From NCBI RefSeq assembly GCF_000521505.1, contig NZ_CP003915.1:2356001-2420000 (forward strand): a stretch of 64,000 nt of DNA, in the 5' to 3' direction. Shown one piece after another: positions 8,495 through 16,851 of the stretch; position 1 is the stretch's first letter, and each line of letters starts with the position of its first letter. A program made the translations under genes and the position numbers. A model generated the notes under the pieces. That model did no database searches. It had not been told where the DNA came from and saw nothing but the letters and a program-made list of their open reading frames with translations. This DNA comes from Advenella mimigardefordensis DPN7 (lineage in GTDB: Bacteria; Pseudomonadota; Gammaproteobacteria; Burkholderiales; Burkholderiaceae_B).

Positions 8495-9346
8495 ATGCTA
8501 CCGTTATACTGGCATCAGGCAATGGCCATGCCTTCCCTTTCCGCATTGAGTGATCCGCCAGAGAGATTAACTCCCGAGACGAATCCGAATTTGGCGAAGC
8601 CGATATTGGTCGCTAGCGGGCTAACCAAGCAGTTCCACGGGTTTGTGGTCGTCAAAAATGCCAATCTTTCTGTTCGTACAGGCAGTATTCATGCCTTGAT
8701 CGGACCGAATGGCGCAGGCAAAACCACGATGTTCAATCTTCTGACCGGCTTTATCACGCCCACGCAGGGAAAAATTGAATTTGAGGGTGTGAATATCACA
8801 AACATAAGCGCAGAAGCCGTCGCCCGGCGTGGTCTGGTACGTTCGTTTCAGATTTCGTCTGTATTCGCAAAATTAAGCGTGCATGAAAATGTTCGCGTTG
8901 CGCTGCAAAGACAGGCCGGTCTTGCTCACCAGTTCTGGCGTTCCGACTCTGCGCTGCGACAGCTGGACGAACGCGTAGAACAATTGCTGGAAGCCGTCAA
9001 TCTCACGCGATACCGTGACACACTTGCAACCCATCTGAGCTATGGGCGAAAACGCATTCTGGAACTGGCGACGACGCTGGCGCTCGAACCTAAGCTATTG
9101 CTGCTTGATGAGCCTATGGCCGGGCTGGCACATGAAGATATTGACCGGGTTGCGGAGCTGATTCAAAAGGTGTCCCAGGGACGCACGGTATTAATGGTCG
9201 AACACAATTTATCGGTCGTGCGCAGCCTGTGCGATGCAATCACGGTATTGCAGCGCGGGTCTGTGATTGCAGAAGGCCGTTATGACGAGGTCTCGGAAAA
9301 TCCTCTGGTACGCGAGGCATATATCGGCACTGAGGAGGAAAACTGA
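8495..9346 (+). CDS. livG: Branched-chain-type ABC transporter ATP-binding protein LivG
   Basis: A 283-residue ABC ATPase of the LivG branch. Walker A is GPNGAGKTT, the signature region is LSYGRKRILELA (the LivG form, not LSGGQ), and Walker B is LLLLDEPMAGL, followed by the switch His in MLMVEHN-like VLMVEHNLSVV. The C-terminal VREAYIGTE is the usual LivG ending. The protein carries about 35 extra N-terminal residues before the ABC fold, a little long for the family; the ATG at 8495 has CAGGAGA upstream, which supports it. It ends 2 bp before livF. It pairs with LivF to energise the LivH/LivM permease. Confidence 0.95.
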   Translation: MLPLYWHQAMAMPSLSALSDPPERLTPETNPNLAKPILVASGLTKQFHGFVVVKNANLSVRTGSIHALIGPNGAGKTTMFNLLTGFITPTQGKIEFEGVNITNISAEAVARRGLVRSFQISSVFAKLSVHENVRVALQRQAGLAHQFWRSDSALRQLDERVEQLLEAVNLTRYRDTLATHLSYGRKRILELATTLALEPKLLLLDEPMAGLAHEDIDRVAELIQKVSQGRTVLMVEHNLSVVRSLCDAITVLQRGSVIAEGRYDEVSENPLVREAYIGTEEEN

Positions 9347-9348
9347 CC

Positions 9349-10056
9349 ATGACGCATTCTTCACCCGCATTACAGATCGAGTCGCTCAACGCATGGTATG
9401 GCGACAGCCATGTTCTTGATAATATTGCGCTGCACGTTTCAGAAGGAGAAACTGTCACCCTGCTGGGACGCAATGGCGCTGGCAAAACCACCACCCTGCG
9501 CAGTATTGTGGGGCTGGTTCGCCGGTCCGGCTCTATCCGCCTGAGAGGCAGGGAAACAATCAAAAGCCCTATCCACAAGCTGGCGCCATTGGGTATAGGG
9601 TATGTTCCCGAGGAACGTGGAATATTCTCCACGCTGTCTGTAGAAGAAAATCTTCGCCTGCTCCCACAATACGCAGACAGTGCCTTTACCGTTGCGGAAA
9701 TATATCGGCTGTTTCCCAACCTGCAGGAACGGCGCCACAGCCAGGGCACCAAATTGTCCGGTGGCGAACAGCAGATGCTGGCTATCGCGCGCGTTTTGAG
9801 AAGTGGCGCACGCATTCTCCTTCTTGACGAGCCAACCGAGGGCCTGGCACCCGTCATCGTGCAGGAAATCGGCGATCTGTTAAAAAAACTCAAATCGCTC
9901 GGGTACACCATTTTGCTGGTTGAACAAAACTTCCGCTTTGCAAAGAAGCTCGCTGACCGGTTTTATGTGATGGAGAACGGCAAACTGGCTGAAACCCTGA
10001 CCCTTGCAGAACTGAATCGTCAGCCCGACGTGCTTGATCGTTATCTGGGAGTGTAA
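9349..10056 (+). CDS. livF: Branched-chain-type ABC transporter ATP-binding protein LivF
   Basis: A 235-residue ABC ATPase of the LivF branch. Walker A is GRNGAGKTT, the signature is LSGGEQQMLAIAR, Walker B is RILLLDEPTEGLAP, and the switch histidine is replaced by the LivF-typical Gln in LLVEQN. IESLNAWYGDSHVLDNI at the N-terminus is the usual LivF opening. The gene starts 2 bp after livG and is followed 2 bp later by livH, so translation of the block is tightly linked. Together with LivG it forms the nucleotide-binding heterodimer of the importer. Confidence 0.95.
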   Translation: MTHSSPALQIESLNAWYGDSHVLDNIALHVSEGETVTLLGRNGAGKTTTLRSIVGLVRRSGSIRLRGRETIKSPIHKLAPLGIGYVPEERGIFSTLSVEENLRLLPQYADSAFTVAEIYRLFPNLQERRHSQGTKLSGGEQQMLAIARVLRSGARILLLDEPTEGLAPVIVQEIGDLLKKLKSLGYTILLVEQNFRFAKKLADRFYVMENGKLAETLTLAELNRQPDVLDRYLGV

Positions 10057-10058
10057 TC

Positions 10059-10922
10059 GTGGAAATTGTTTTTGGACAATTATTAGTCGGGCTGATCAAT
10101 GGCTCTTTTTACGCCATGTTGTCTCTCGGTATTGCGGTACTTTTCGGCATGCTGCATGTCATTAATTTTGCGCATGGTACGCTGTATATGCTGGGTGCGT
10201 TTCTGGCCTGGCTGGCGCTACAGCAGCTGGGTATGAACTACTGGGCTGCGCTCGTTATTATCCCGCTGGTCGTCGCCTGCTTCGGCATGCTTATTGAACG
10301 CGTGATGATGTCGCGTCTGGCCGGGCTTGACCCACTTTATGGCTTCCTGCTTACCTTCGGCATTGCATTGATCGTCGAAGGCATGTTCCAGTACTGGTTT
10401 GGATCCTCCGCCAAACCCTATCCGTCCCCTGCCCTGTTGCGTGGTGGTGTTGATCTGGGTATAGGCTTTATTCCGATCTACAGGCTATGGGTCATTGTGG
10501 CTTCCATCGTCATGTGTATCGCCACCTGGTTCTTCATCGAACGTACCCGGTTGGGCGCGTATATGCGCTCCTCTACTGAAAATGCACCGCTCGTACAGGT
10601 TTTTGGCATTAATGTTCCGATGCTGGTTACGCTGACATACGCAGGTGCTGCCGCACTGGCAGCCTTTGCCGGCGTGCTGGCCGCACCCATCTTTCAGGTT
10701 GCGCCCCACATGGGGACAAATCTGGTCATTCTGGTCTTTGCTGTTGTGGTCATTGGCGGGATGGGTTCTATATTGGGATCAATTATTGCTGGCTATGCAC
10801 TTGGCATTGTTGAGGGTATAGCGAAAGTCTTTTATCCGGAAGGATCCAGCCTGGCAATATTTCTGATCATGGCACTCGTGCTGCTCGCCCGTCCGGGCGG
10901 CATTTTGGGAAGGAAAGCTTAA
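10059..10922 (+). CDS. livH: Branched-chain-type ABC transporter permease LivH
   Basis: A 287-residue polytopic permease. The opening EIVFGQLLVGLINGSFYAML and the segment MLHVINFAHGTLYMLGAF are diagnostic of LivH. The start is GTG at 10059, 2 bp after the livF stop; no ATG fits the family length. Conserved EXXP-like cytoplasmic loops contacting the ATPases lie in the second half (AGVLAAPIFQVAPHMG, then VVVIGGMGSILGSIIAG). The protein ends with LLARPGGILGRKA, the normal LivH tail. It forms the transmembrane pore with LivM. Confidence 0.95.
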   Translation: MEIVFGQLLVGLINGSFYAMLSLGIAVLFGMLHVINFAHGTLYMLGAFLAWLALQQLGMNYWAALVIIPLVVACFGMLIERVMMSRLAGLDPLYGFLLTFGIALIVEGMFQYWFGSSAKPYPSPALLRGGVDLGIGFIPIYRLWVIVASIVMCIATWFFIERTRLGAYMRSSTENAPLVQVFGINVPMLVTLTYAGAAALAAFAGVLAAPIFQVAPHMGTNLVILVFAVVVIGGMGSILGSIIAGYALGIVEGIAKVFYPEGSSLAIFLIMALVLLARPGGILGRKA

Positions 10923-10924
10923 CA

Positions 10925-11962
10925 ATGACAACGTCTACCATCGCCGCCACCAGCGGCCTGCCAAAGAGTCGATATACGGTCCTGGGTTGTATTGTCGCCC
11001 TGATATTGCTCATTGCCGCACCGTGGTTTGTGTATCCGGTCTTCGTCATGAAACTGATGTGCTACGCCCTGTTCGCCGCAGCCTTCAATCTTGTGATGGG
11101 TTATGCCGGACTGCTGTCGCTCGGGCATGCCGCGTTTCTGGGTATCGGCGCCTATCTCACTGGCTATGCAATCAAGGCCTGGGGCGTTGATCCTCTGCTT
11201 GGTATTGGGTTTTCTGTGATTGTTGCAGCCCTGATCGGAAGCGTGATGGGAGCACTGGCGATACGGCGCAAAGGTATCGAATTTGCAATGATTACACTTG
11301 CATTATCTCAGGTAATCAGCTTTATCGCACACCAGGCACCCTTTACCGGTGGCGAAGACGGCCTGCAAGGGATAGCACGTGGATATTTGCTTGGCCTGGT
11401 CAATCTTCGCGACCCTATTGCCATTTACGCCTTTGTATTAGTGCTCTTTATACTCGGCATGTTTGTCGTCTGGCGCACCATCAATTCACCGTTCGGCCAT
11501 ATCCTGCTTGCGATCAGAGAGCAGGAAGACCGCGCCGTTTCCCTTGGTTATACCGTTTCCCGCTACAAGCTCACGGTCTTTATTATTTCAGCAATGCTCG
11601 CAGCGCTGGCAGGTGCAATGAAAGTGCTGGTATTTCAGAATGCATCGCTGGACGATGTGAGCTTCCATCTTTCAGGACTCGTGGTACTGATGGCGCTGCT
11701 CGGCGGCATTGGCACGTTCTTCGGGCCATTAATAGGCGCCGGTATCGTTGTCGCGCTGGAGAGCGTGTTGGCTACATCCGATCTGCCAACACCCGTCCTT
11801 ACCGGCACGGTATTCGTGCTTTGCGTGCTGCTGTTTCGTCGAGGCGTGGTCGGCGAAATGGCCGAATACGTACGAAAACGTACGTCTGATACGACGGGCG
11901 AAGCGGAATCAGGCATTTCCGGCCAAGAAAAATTGTTTCATGAACCGATACTGACATTATAA
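10925..11962 (+). CDS. livM: Branched-chain-type ABC transporter permease LivM
   Basis: A 345-residue polytopic permease of the LivM branch, recognised by NLVMGYAGLLSLGHAAFLGIGAY in the first third (residues about 57-79) and by SPFGHILLAIREQEDRAVSLGY in the middle. The C-terminal third has LLGGIGTFFGPLIGAGIVV, matching the family. It starts 2 bp after livH. A hydrophilic tail of about 30 residues beyond the last membrane segment is unremarkable for LivM. It is the last importer gene; the SDR gene follows after 9 bp. Confidence 0.95.
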   Translation: MTTSTIAATSGLPKSRYTVLGCIVALILLIAAPWFVYPVFVMKLMCYALFAAAFNLVMGYAGLLSLGHAAFLGIGAYLTGYAIKAWGVDPLLGIGFSVIVAALIGSVMGALAIRRKGIEFAMITLALSQVISFIAHQAPFTGGEDGLQGIARGYLLGLVNLRDPIAIYAFVLVLFILGMFVVWRTINSPFGHILLAIREQEDRAVSLGYTVSRYKLTVFIISAMLAALAGAMKVLVFQNASLDDVSFHLSGLVVLMALLGGIGTFFGPLIGAGIVVALESVLATSDLPTPVLTGTVFVLCVLLFRRGVVGEMAEYVRKRTSDTTGEAESGISGQEKLFHEPILTL

Positions 11963-11971
11963 GGAGTCAAC

Positions 11972-12817
11972 ATGTCAAAAAATCAACCGCGCACCTGGCT
12001 TATCACAGGTGCAGACAAAGGTCTGGGTCGCTCAACCGCGTTAGCAGCGTTGGAGCGTGGCGATCAGGTCGTGGTTACTGTGCTTGCCGCAGATGGCAAG
12101 CATGATCTTGCCGCGCAATATCCTGAACAATTACGCTCATTTCATCTGGATGCCCGCGATCATGCCCGATTCGCTGAGGTAGTCGAGAAAGCACATCAGG
12201 CTTTCGGACGTATCGACATCCTGGTCAATAATGCCGGATATGGTCTGCTTTCGGTTGCCGAAACAACACCGGCAGAGAAATACCGGCCCATGTTTGAAGT
12301 CAACTTCTTCGGCCTGGTGGAAATGACCCATGCCGTTTTGCCCTATATGCGTCGTCAGCGTTCTGGCCATATTATCAATCTGTCGTCTATCGCCGGATTC
12401 TGCGGCGCGACCGGATTTGGCTTCTACAGCGCATCAAAATTTGCCGTTGAAGGATATTCCGAGACGCTGGCTCAGGAAATTGCTCATTTGGGCATCCATG
12501 TCACGATTATTGAACCAGGCGGCTTTCGCAGCGACTTTGCAGGTCCCTCGCTGGTTGCGGACAAAATTCAGGATCCTGATTACGCAAGTACCAACGCAAG
12601 AATTGCCGGTTATGTCCAAGAGAGGCATGGTCACCAACCCAATGATCCGGATAAATTCGGCCCGGCACTTTGCCAGCTCGTCGACGCCGATACACCGCCG
12701 CTGCGCCTGCCATTAGGTGAAGACTGCCTGGCAAAAATTCGCGAAGACATAGCGCAGGTCAGCCAATCACTGGACAAATGGGAAGCCTTGTCTGTGTCTA
12801 CCAAAGTATCGGATTAA
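11972..12817 (+). CDS. Short-chain dehydrogenase/reductase
   Basis: A 281-residue classical SDR. The dinucleotide-binding motif is TGADKGLGRS (about 12-21), the NNAG motif is present (about 86-89), and the catalytic tetrad includes LSSIAG serine and YSASK (Tyr and Lys). A long substrate-binding region after the PGG motif (IIEPGGFRSDFAG) resembles SDRs that act on bulky hydroxy compounds. It follows livM by 9 bp with AAGGAG upstream, so it belongs to the sigma-54-driven operon. It probably interconverts an alcohol and ketone in the pathway of the imported compound; substrate unknown. Confidence 0.92.
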   Translation: MSKNQPRTWLITGADKGLGRSTALAALERGDQVVVTVLAADGKHDLAAQYPEQLRSFHLDARDHARFAEVVEKAHQAFGRIDILVNNAGYGLLSVAETTPAEKYRPMFEVNFFGLVEMTHAVLPYMRRQRSGHIINLSSIAGFCGATGFGFYSASKFAVEGYSETLAQEIAHLGIHVTIIEPGGFRSDFAGPSLVADKIQDPDYASTNARIAGYVQERHGHQPNDPDKFGPALCQLVDADTPPLRLPLGEDCLAKIREDIAQVSQSLDKWEALSVSTKVSD

Positions 12818-12864
12818 CGAGAAAACAATTCGGGCGTCCATCACAACCATCATCAGGAATCAAT

Positions 12865-13911
12865 ATGTCAGATCGTAGTAAAGAGGTCATTTTTCCCAAC
12901 ATTTATGCGCCTGATGATGCGTGGCTCGCCCGCGCTGTATCCGAGCCTGTCCGGGAACCTGATCTTAAGATTATTGACACGCACTTTCACTTATCGGAGT
13001 TCGATGGGCATGAATATATGCTTAATGAGTTTTGTAAGGACATAGTGGATTGCGGCCACCGGATAGAAGCCAGTGTTTTTGTTGAATGCGGCACCCAATA
13101 TGCCACGACAGGCCCGGATCATTTGAAACCGGTAGGCGAAACCCGGTATATCACCGAATTGACTGCACGTCGGCCGCACGGCATCACAACTGACATTGCG
13201 CCGGCGATTGTTGCCTTTGCAGATCTTACCCAGGGGGAATTAAGCCGTGAAGCACTGCTGGCTCATATTGACGCCGCAAAAGGACGTTTGCGAGGTATCC
13301 GCCACAGGGCAAAATGGGATGCAGACCCACGCGTCAAAGGAAGCTATTCGGCTGACTCGCCTCACCTGTACCTGCAGCCAGCCTTTTCGGAAGGGATGAA
13401 ACATCTTTCAGAATTAGGTCTGTCTTTTGATGCCAGCGTCTACCATCCTCAGATTCCGGATGTGACAGCTTTGGCCCGCGCACATCCTGAAGTAAAGATC
13501 ATCCTGATTCATAGCGGTAGTCCGGTAGGTCATTCTTCCTATGCTGGCAGAGAACAGGAAAACCATGCCAATTGGCTGGCCTCGATGACAGAACTGGCCC
13601 GTTGCCCGAATGCCTATGTGAAGCTGGGTGGCGTACTGATGAATCTTGCCAATTTTGATTTCCTGAAGGCAGAAGCGCCACCCACGTCGGAGCAATTGGC
13701 GCGATTATGGCGTCCGTACATTGAACCATGCATAGAATTGTTCGGTGCCGCCCGTTGTATGGTCTCTTCCAATTTTCCGGTAGACAAGGCGGGATTCAGC
13801 TACGCAACCGTATGGAATATGTTCAAACGTATAACAGAAGGCTGCTCTGCGCAGGAAAAAGAACAAATATTCAGCGGTACGGCGCGCCAGGTCTATCGAA
13901 TCGGTGAGTGA
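12865..13911 (+). CDS. Amidohydrolase family 2 protein (TIM-barrel metal hydrolase)
   Basis: A 348-residue protein of the amidohydrolase-2 family. The first metal motif is IIDTHFHLSEFDG (D-x-H-x-H), and later segments LRGIRHRAKWD, ILIHSGSPVG and the late SSNFPVDK aspartate fit the barrel ligands and base. Members include lactonases and ACMS-type decarboxylases, so hydrolysis of a lactone or decarboxylation are both possible. The frame is open from 12778, but ATG 12865 after CAGGAA gives the family-typical start. It is the last gene of the operon that begins at 5673 and is followed by a repeat and hairpin before convergent genes. Confidence 0.88.
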   Translation: MSDRSKEVIFPNIYAPDDAWLARAVSEPVREPDLKIIDTHFHLSEFDGHEYMLNEFCKDIVDCGHRIEASVFVECGTQYATTGPDHLKPVGETRYITELTARRPHGITTDIAPAIVAFADLTQGELSREALLAHIDAAKGRLRGIRHRAKWDADPRVKGSYSADSPHLYLQPAFSEGMKHLSELGLSFDASVYHPQIPDVTALARAHPEVKIILIHSGSPVGHSSYAGREQENHANWLASMTELARCPNAYVKLGGVLMNLANFDFLKAEAPPTSEQLARLWRPYIEPCIELFGAARCMVSSNFPVDKAGFSYATVWNMFKRITEGCSAQEKEQIFSGTARQVYRIGE

Positions 13912-13991
13912 GGAGCGCAAGACAGCGAGCCTATTCGCTGCCCTTTTGATCTTGAAGTGCCTGCTCGCGGGGAACCGGCATCTGAGCTATA

Positions 13992-14035
13992 TTACAACTG
14001 TGAAATATCATCGTTACAGCTGTGAAATATTATCG
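13992..14035. repeat. Two adjacent 22-bp direct repeats
   Basis: Copy 1 spans 13992-14013 and copy 2 spans 14014-14035, directly abutting. Both contain the core CTGTGAAATAT and differ at two positions only. They lie between the convergent amidohydrolase and AhpD-fold genes, immediately before a hairpin. Function is unknown. Confidence 0.7.
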
Positions 14036-14037
14036 AT

Positions 14038-14058
14038 CAGGGATGTTTGTTATCCCTG
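14038..14058. terminator. Hairpin between convergent genes, possible bidirectional terminator
   Basis: CAGGGAT (14038-14044) and ATCCCTG (14052-14058) pair across a 7-nt loop. On the plus strand CCTTTTT follows about 15 bp later; on the minus strand AT-rich sequence follows. It touches the stop codon of the leftward gene ending at 14059. Confidence 0.5.
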
Positions 14059-14619
14059 TCATTCGTCCTTTTTAAATGCCGGATAAAGATTAACATAACC
14101 AGCCGCCACGCGTTTTTGAGCGTGTCTGGCCGCTTTTTCCCGAGACAAAGGTACAAATCCGTATCCCCGCGTCAGCTTCACCATAAATGCCGCTCGACCG
14201 ACAATCCCTATGATGTGATGCAAAACCAGTTCGCTCCACCCTGCGTCAAAAATCGCGTCAACGTCAGATTGTTCGATCAGTTCCGGCGATTGAGCCAGTT
14301 TCCTGACATACTCGAGCACTGGCTGCAACTGAGCGGAAACAGTGACGGTAGCCGGATTTTCAAGCAAACGCTCGATCAGGCCACCGTCAACGCCCAGCGC
14401 ATAGGCTACTTCAGCGTGAGCAATATATACAAACTCGCCCTTCTGCAATCCGGCAGCATAGGCGAAGATCAGCTCCCGTTCAGCCTTGCTCAGGGGTGAT
14501 TCGCCACTCATCAGCGCTTCGCTCATATGCGCCCAGGGCTGGTAAATTTCCGGAAACGCAGTATAGATCGTTGGCGGGGCTGCGTTATCCGGCAACGATT
14601 TCAAAAAAGAACCACTCAT
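14059..14619 (-). CDS. Carboxymuconolactone decarboxylase/AhpD-fold protein without CxxC
   Basis: A 186-residue all-helical protein of the carboxymuconolactone decarboxylase/AhpD superfamily. The core SPLSKAERELIFAYAAGLQ leading to IAHAEVAYALGV matches the family's conserved helix pair. In AhpD-like peroxidases this spot reads CxxCxxxH; here it is EFVYIAHAE, so both redox cysteines are absent while the histidine stays. That argues against a peroxidase and leaves a decarboxylase-like or unknown role. It is the last gene of the leftward set after three Bug receptors, about 130 bp from the nearest, so co-transcription is likely but not certain. A good TTACAAGAGGTGAGTA-like ribosome site precedes the ATG at 14619. 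Confidence 0.8.
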   Translation of the reverse strand: MSGSFLKSLPDNAAPPTIYTAFPEIYQPWAHMSEALMSGESPLSKAERELIFAYAAGLQKGEFVYIAHAEVAYALGVDGGLIERLLENPATVTVSAQLQPVLEYVRKLAQSPELIEQSDVDAIFDAGWSELVLHHIIGIVGRAAFMVKLTRGYGFVPLSREKAARHAQKRVAAGYVNLYPAFKKDE

Positions 14620-14752
14620 TACTCACCTCTTGTAACGAAACGAAATTGTATTTGTGATTTGATCAGCATTAACACACCAATCGGCACTGTTCCTTTGTTC
14701 CCTGTGCAGGACAGGATTCTGTACTGAAAAAATACACTGTCCTGGTGATGGA

Positions 14753-15727
14753 TCACTTTTTCTCTATTTTCAACGCAGTGACCACGCTTTCCACGTGTGA
14801 GACTTCATCCTTCAAAAATGACGTGAATTGCTCTGGCGTCAGATTGACGACTTCCGCTCCACTCGTCTTGTATCGATCCAGCACATCCTGTTGTTTCAGC
14901 GCGTACTGCAAGGCTTCGGAAAGACGATTAATGACCTCTGGAGGCGTGCCGGACGGCGCAAATAGCCCAAGCCAGAAGTAATAGGACAGATCAATCCCCT
15001 GCTCTTTCAGCGTGGGCACACCCGGCAGGGTATCAAGCCGCTTATCGCCTGTGACTGCCAGCGCCTTCATCTTGTTGGAACGAATATAGGAGATACCACT
15101 ATCGTAGCCGCCGAACATCATATCCACACGGCCGGCAGCAATATCCGGGTACGCAGCGGCAGTGCCATTATAGGGGACCTCGATAATATTCAAGCCGGTT
15201 TTATAGACGAACTGGATACCACTCAAATGCATGGGCGATCCTCGGCCACCATGCGCAAAGCTAAGCCGGCCCGGTTCAGCTGATGCCTTGGCCACATATT
15301 CCTTCGCCGAATTAAATGAAGAACCGGTGGTGGTATACATGACCTGAGCTGCCCGCAACATCAGCCCGATACCTTTAAAATCCTTCAGCGGATCATAGCC
15401 CGCATCGTTTCTAAGCGATGGCACGGCGGTAAAGCCATCGGCCTGTGCCAGCAGCGTGTAGCCATCCCGTTTGGCACCAAGTACATAGCGCGTGCCCACC
15501 AGTAATTCGCCACCAGGGCGGTTTTCCACGGCGATGGGTTGCCGCAGATAGTCACTCATTTTTTCCGCGATCACCCTGGTTGTAATGTCCAGCGCGCCAC
15601 CAGCTCCGGCCGGCACAACAATACGAATGGGTTTGTTCGGGTAGGCTGCAGATTCGGCAGCAGTGGCAGAAAGTGCAAAACCAATGAGCATTGCTCCAAA
15701 CAATGTTCTTAAGAAGGCTCGGGTCAT
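14753..15727 (-). CDS. Bug/TctC-family periplasmic tricarboxylate-type receptor
   Basis: A 324-residue secreted Bug receptor. The signal peptide spans about 1-24 (MTRAFLRTLFGAMLIGFALS, cut near ATAAESA). The first beta strand and ligand loop read PIRIVVPAGAGGALDITTR, and the middle carries the family's DGYTLL and PFKG-like VPYNGTAAAYPDIAAGRVDMM segment. These proteins bind carboxylates, either for TctAB transport or for signalling; no TctA/TctB membrane genes are in the window. It is the third of three consecutive Bug genes in the leftward operon and shares the GGALDxTTR loop with its neighbour, pointing to tandem duplication. Confidence 0.93.
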   Translation of the reverse strand: MTRAFLRTLFGAMLIGFALSATAAESAAYPNKPIRIVVPAGAGGALDITTRVIAEKMSDYLRQPIAVENRPGGELLVGTRYVLGAKRDGYTLLAQADGFTAVPSLRNDAGYDPLKDFKGIGLMLRAAQVMYTTTGSSFNSAKEYVAKASAEPGRLSFAHGGRGSPMHLSGIQFVYKTGLNIIEVPYNGTAAAYPDIAAGRVDMMFGGYDSGISYIRSNKMKALAVTGDKRLDTLPGVPTLKEQGIDLSYYFWLGLFAPSGTPPEVINRLSEALQYALKQQDVLDRYKTSGAEVVNLTPEQFTSFLKDEVSHVESVVTALKIEKK

Positions 15728-15846
15728 GAAAAAACACCTATATAGTGGATTCGCAGGATATGCAGCGTCAACGTCAGAACTGATGCCTGATGCCTGGTGC
15801 CCTGCGGGAAATGGAAGAAACAGATAAAGATGATGCGCTACCTGGT

Positions 15847-16815
15847 TTAATCTTTGGGCAGATTCAGATCTCTGGCCAGCTGAACCATGTCTTGCACTTC
15901 CTCTTTATAGTAGTCATTGAAAGCAGCCGGTGTGACGAAGGACGGATCGGAACCTTCGGACCGGAACCGTTCGTTCAGTTCTTTGTCGGCTGTCGCGAAT
16001 CGCAGGGCATCGGACAGTCTCCTGACAACCTCAGGCGGTGTTCCTGAAGGCGCCAGCAGTCCAAGCCACAGTGTATAGGTGTAGTCGACGCCGGACTCCT
16101 TCAATGTCGGAACGTCTGGCAGCGATGGCAACCGTGATTCCGAGGTAATAGCCAGCGGTCTTAACATCCCGCTTTTGATATAGGAATGGCTGCTGATGAA
16201 GCCATCAACAATCATCTCGACCCGATTTCCAATGACATCAGGCAGCGCAGCGCCATTGCCCTTGTAAGGAATGGACAGCATGTGCAATTTTGCCGCGTGC
16301 AGAAACGCTGCTGCAGCAATGTGCGGTGGCGTTCCGAAACCCGCATGGCCATAGGACAATTTATCCGGATTTGATCGTACCCGATCCATAAAGGCCGTCA
16401 GGGTCTGATCCGGCTGACCACTGCCCACCTCAATCAGCAGGGGTGAGCGGGTCATGAAACCGATGCCGGTGAAGTCCTTGATTGGATCGTAGCCCGGATC
16501 AGCTTTCAACTGAGGCATCAAGGTAATGCCATTGGCCGAGGAAAGCAAGGTATATCCGTCAGGTTTGGCTGATTTGACTAATCGCGTGGCAATCAGTGTG
16601 TCACCGCCGGGCTTGTTCTCAACAACGACGGGTTGCCCCAGATTTTCCTGCATTTTCTGCGCCACCAGACGCGTCGTCAGGTCCAGCGCTCCGCCGGCAG
16701 CAGCAGGCACAACAATCCGTACCGGTTTTGATGGAAACGGATCGGCCGCGGTGGCGCCCATTGACGTACAAACAAAAACACCACCCAATATGATTTTCGC
16801 TATGGCTTTAGTCAC
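15847..16815 (-). CDS. Bug/TctC-family periplasmic receptor
   Basis: A 322-residue Bug receptor with a signal peptide cut near GATAADPFPS. The ligand loop PVRIVVPAAAGGALDLTTR and the segment IPYKGNGAALPDVIGNRVEMI are family hallmarks. The C-terminus EEVQDMVQLARDLNLPKD is the normal Bug ending and is useful for judging the altered end of the next gene. It sits in the middle of three leftward Bug genes. The gaps on either side are about 36 and 119 bp, consistent with one transcript. Ligand unknown; likely a carboxylate related to the surrounding CoA-thioester pathway. Confidence 0.93.
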   Translation of the reverse strand: MTKAIAKIILGGVFVCTSMGATAADPFPSKPVRIVVPAAAGGALDLTTRLVAQKMQENLGQPVVVENKPGGDTLIATRLVKSAKPDGYTLLSSANGITLMPQLKADPGYDPIKDFTGIGFMTRSPLLIEVGSGQPDQTLTAFMDRVRSNPDKLSYGHAGFGTPPHIAAAAFLHAAKLHMLSIPYKGNGAALPDVIGNRVEMIVDGFISSHSYIKSGMLRPLAITSESRLPSLPDVPTLKESGVDYTYTLWLGLLAPSGTPPEVVRRLSDALRFATADKELNERFRSEGSDPSFVTPAAFNDYYKEEVQDMVQLARDLNLPKD

Positions 16816-16851
16816 TTCTCTTGCTCCTCGTTGTCAGTCTGTTATTGCTTT

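Noticed and set aside
13998..14030. TGTGA-type CRP sites in the 22-bp repeats
   Set aside because: TGTGA occurs, but the matching TCACA half at the right spacing is missing, and the site lies between convergent gene ends.
13992..14035. Possible short CRISPR array
   Set aside because: Only two copies, directly abutting with no spacer; no Cas genes in the window.
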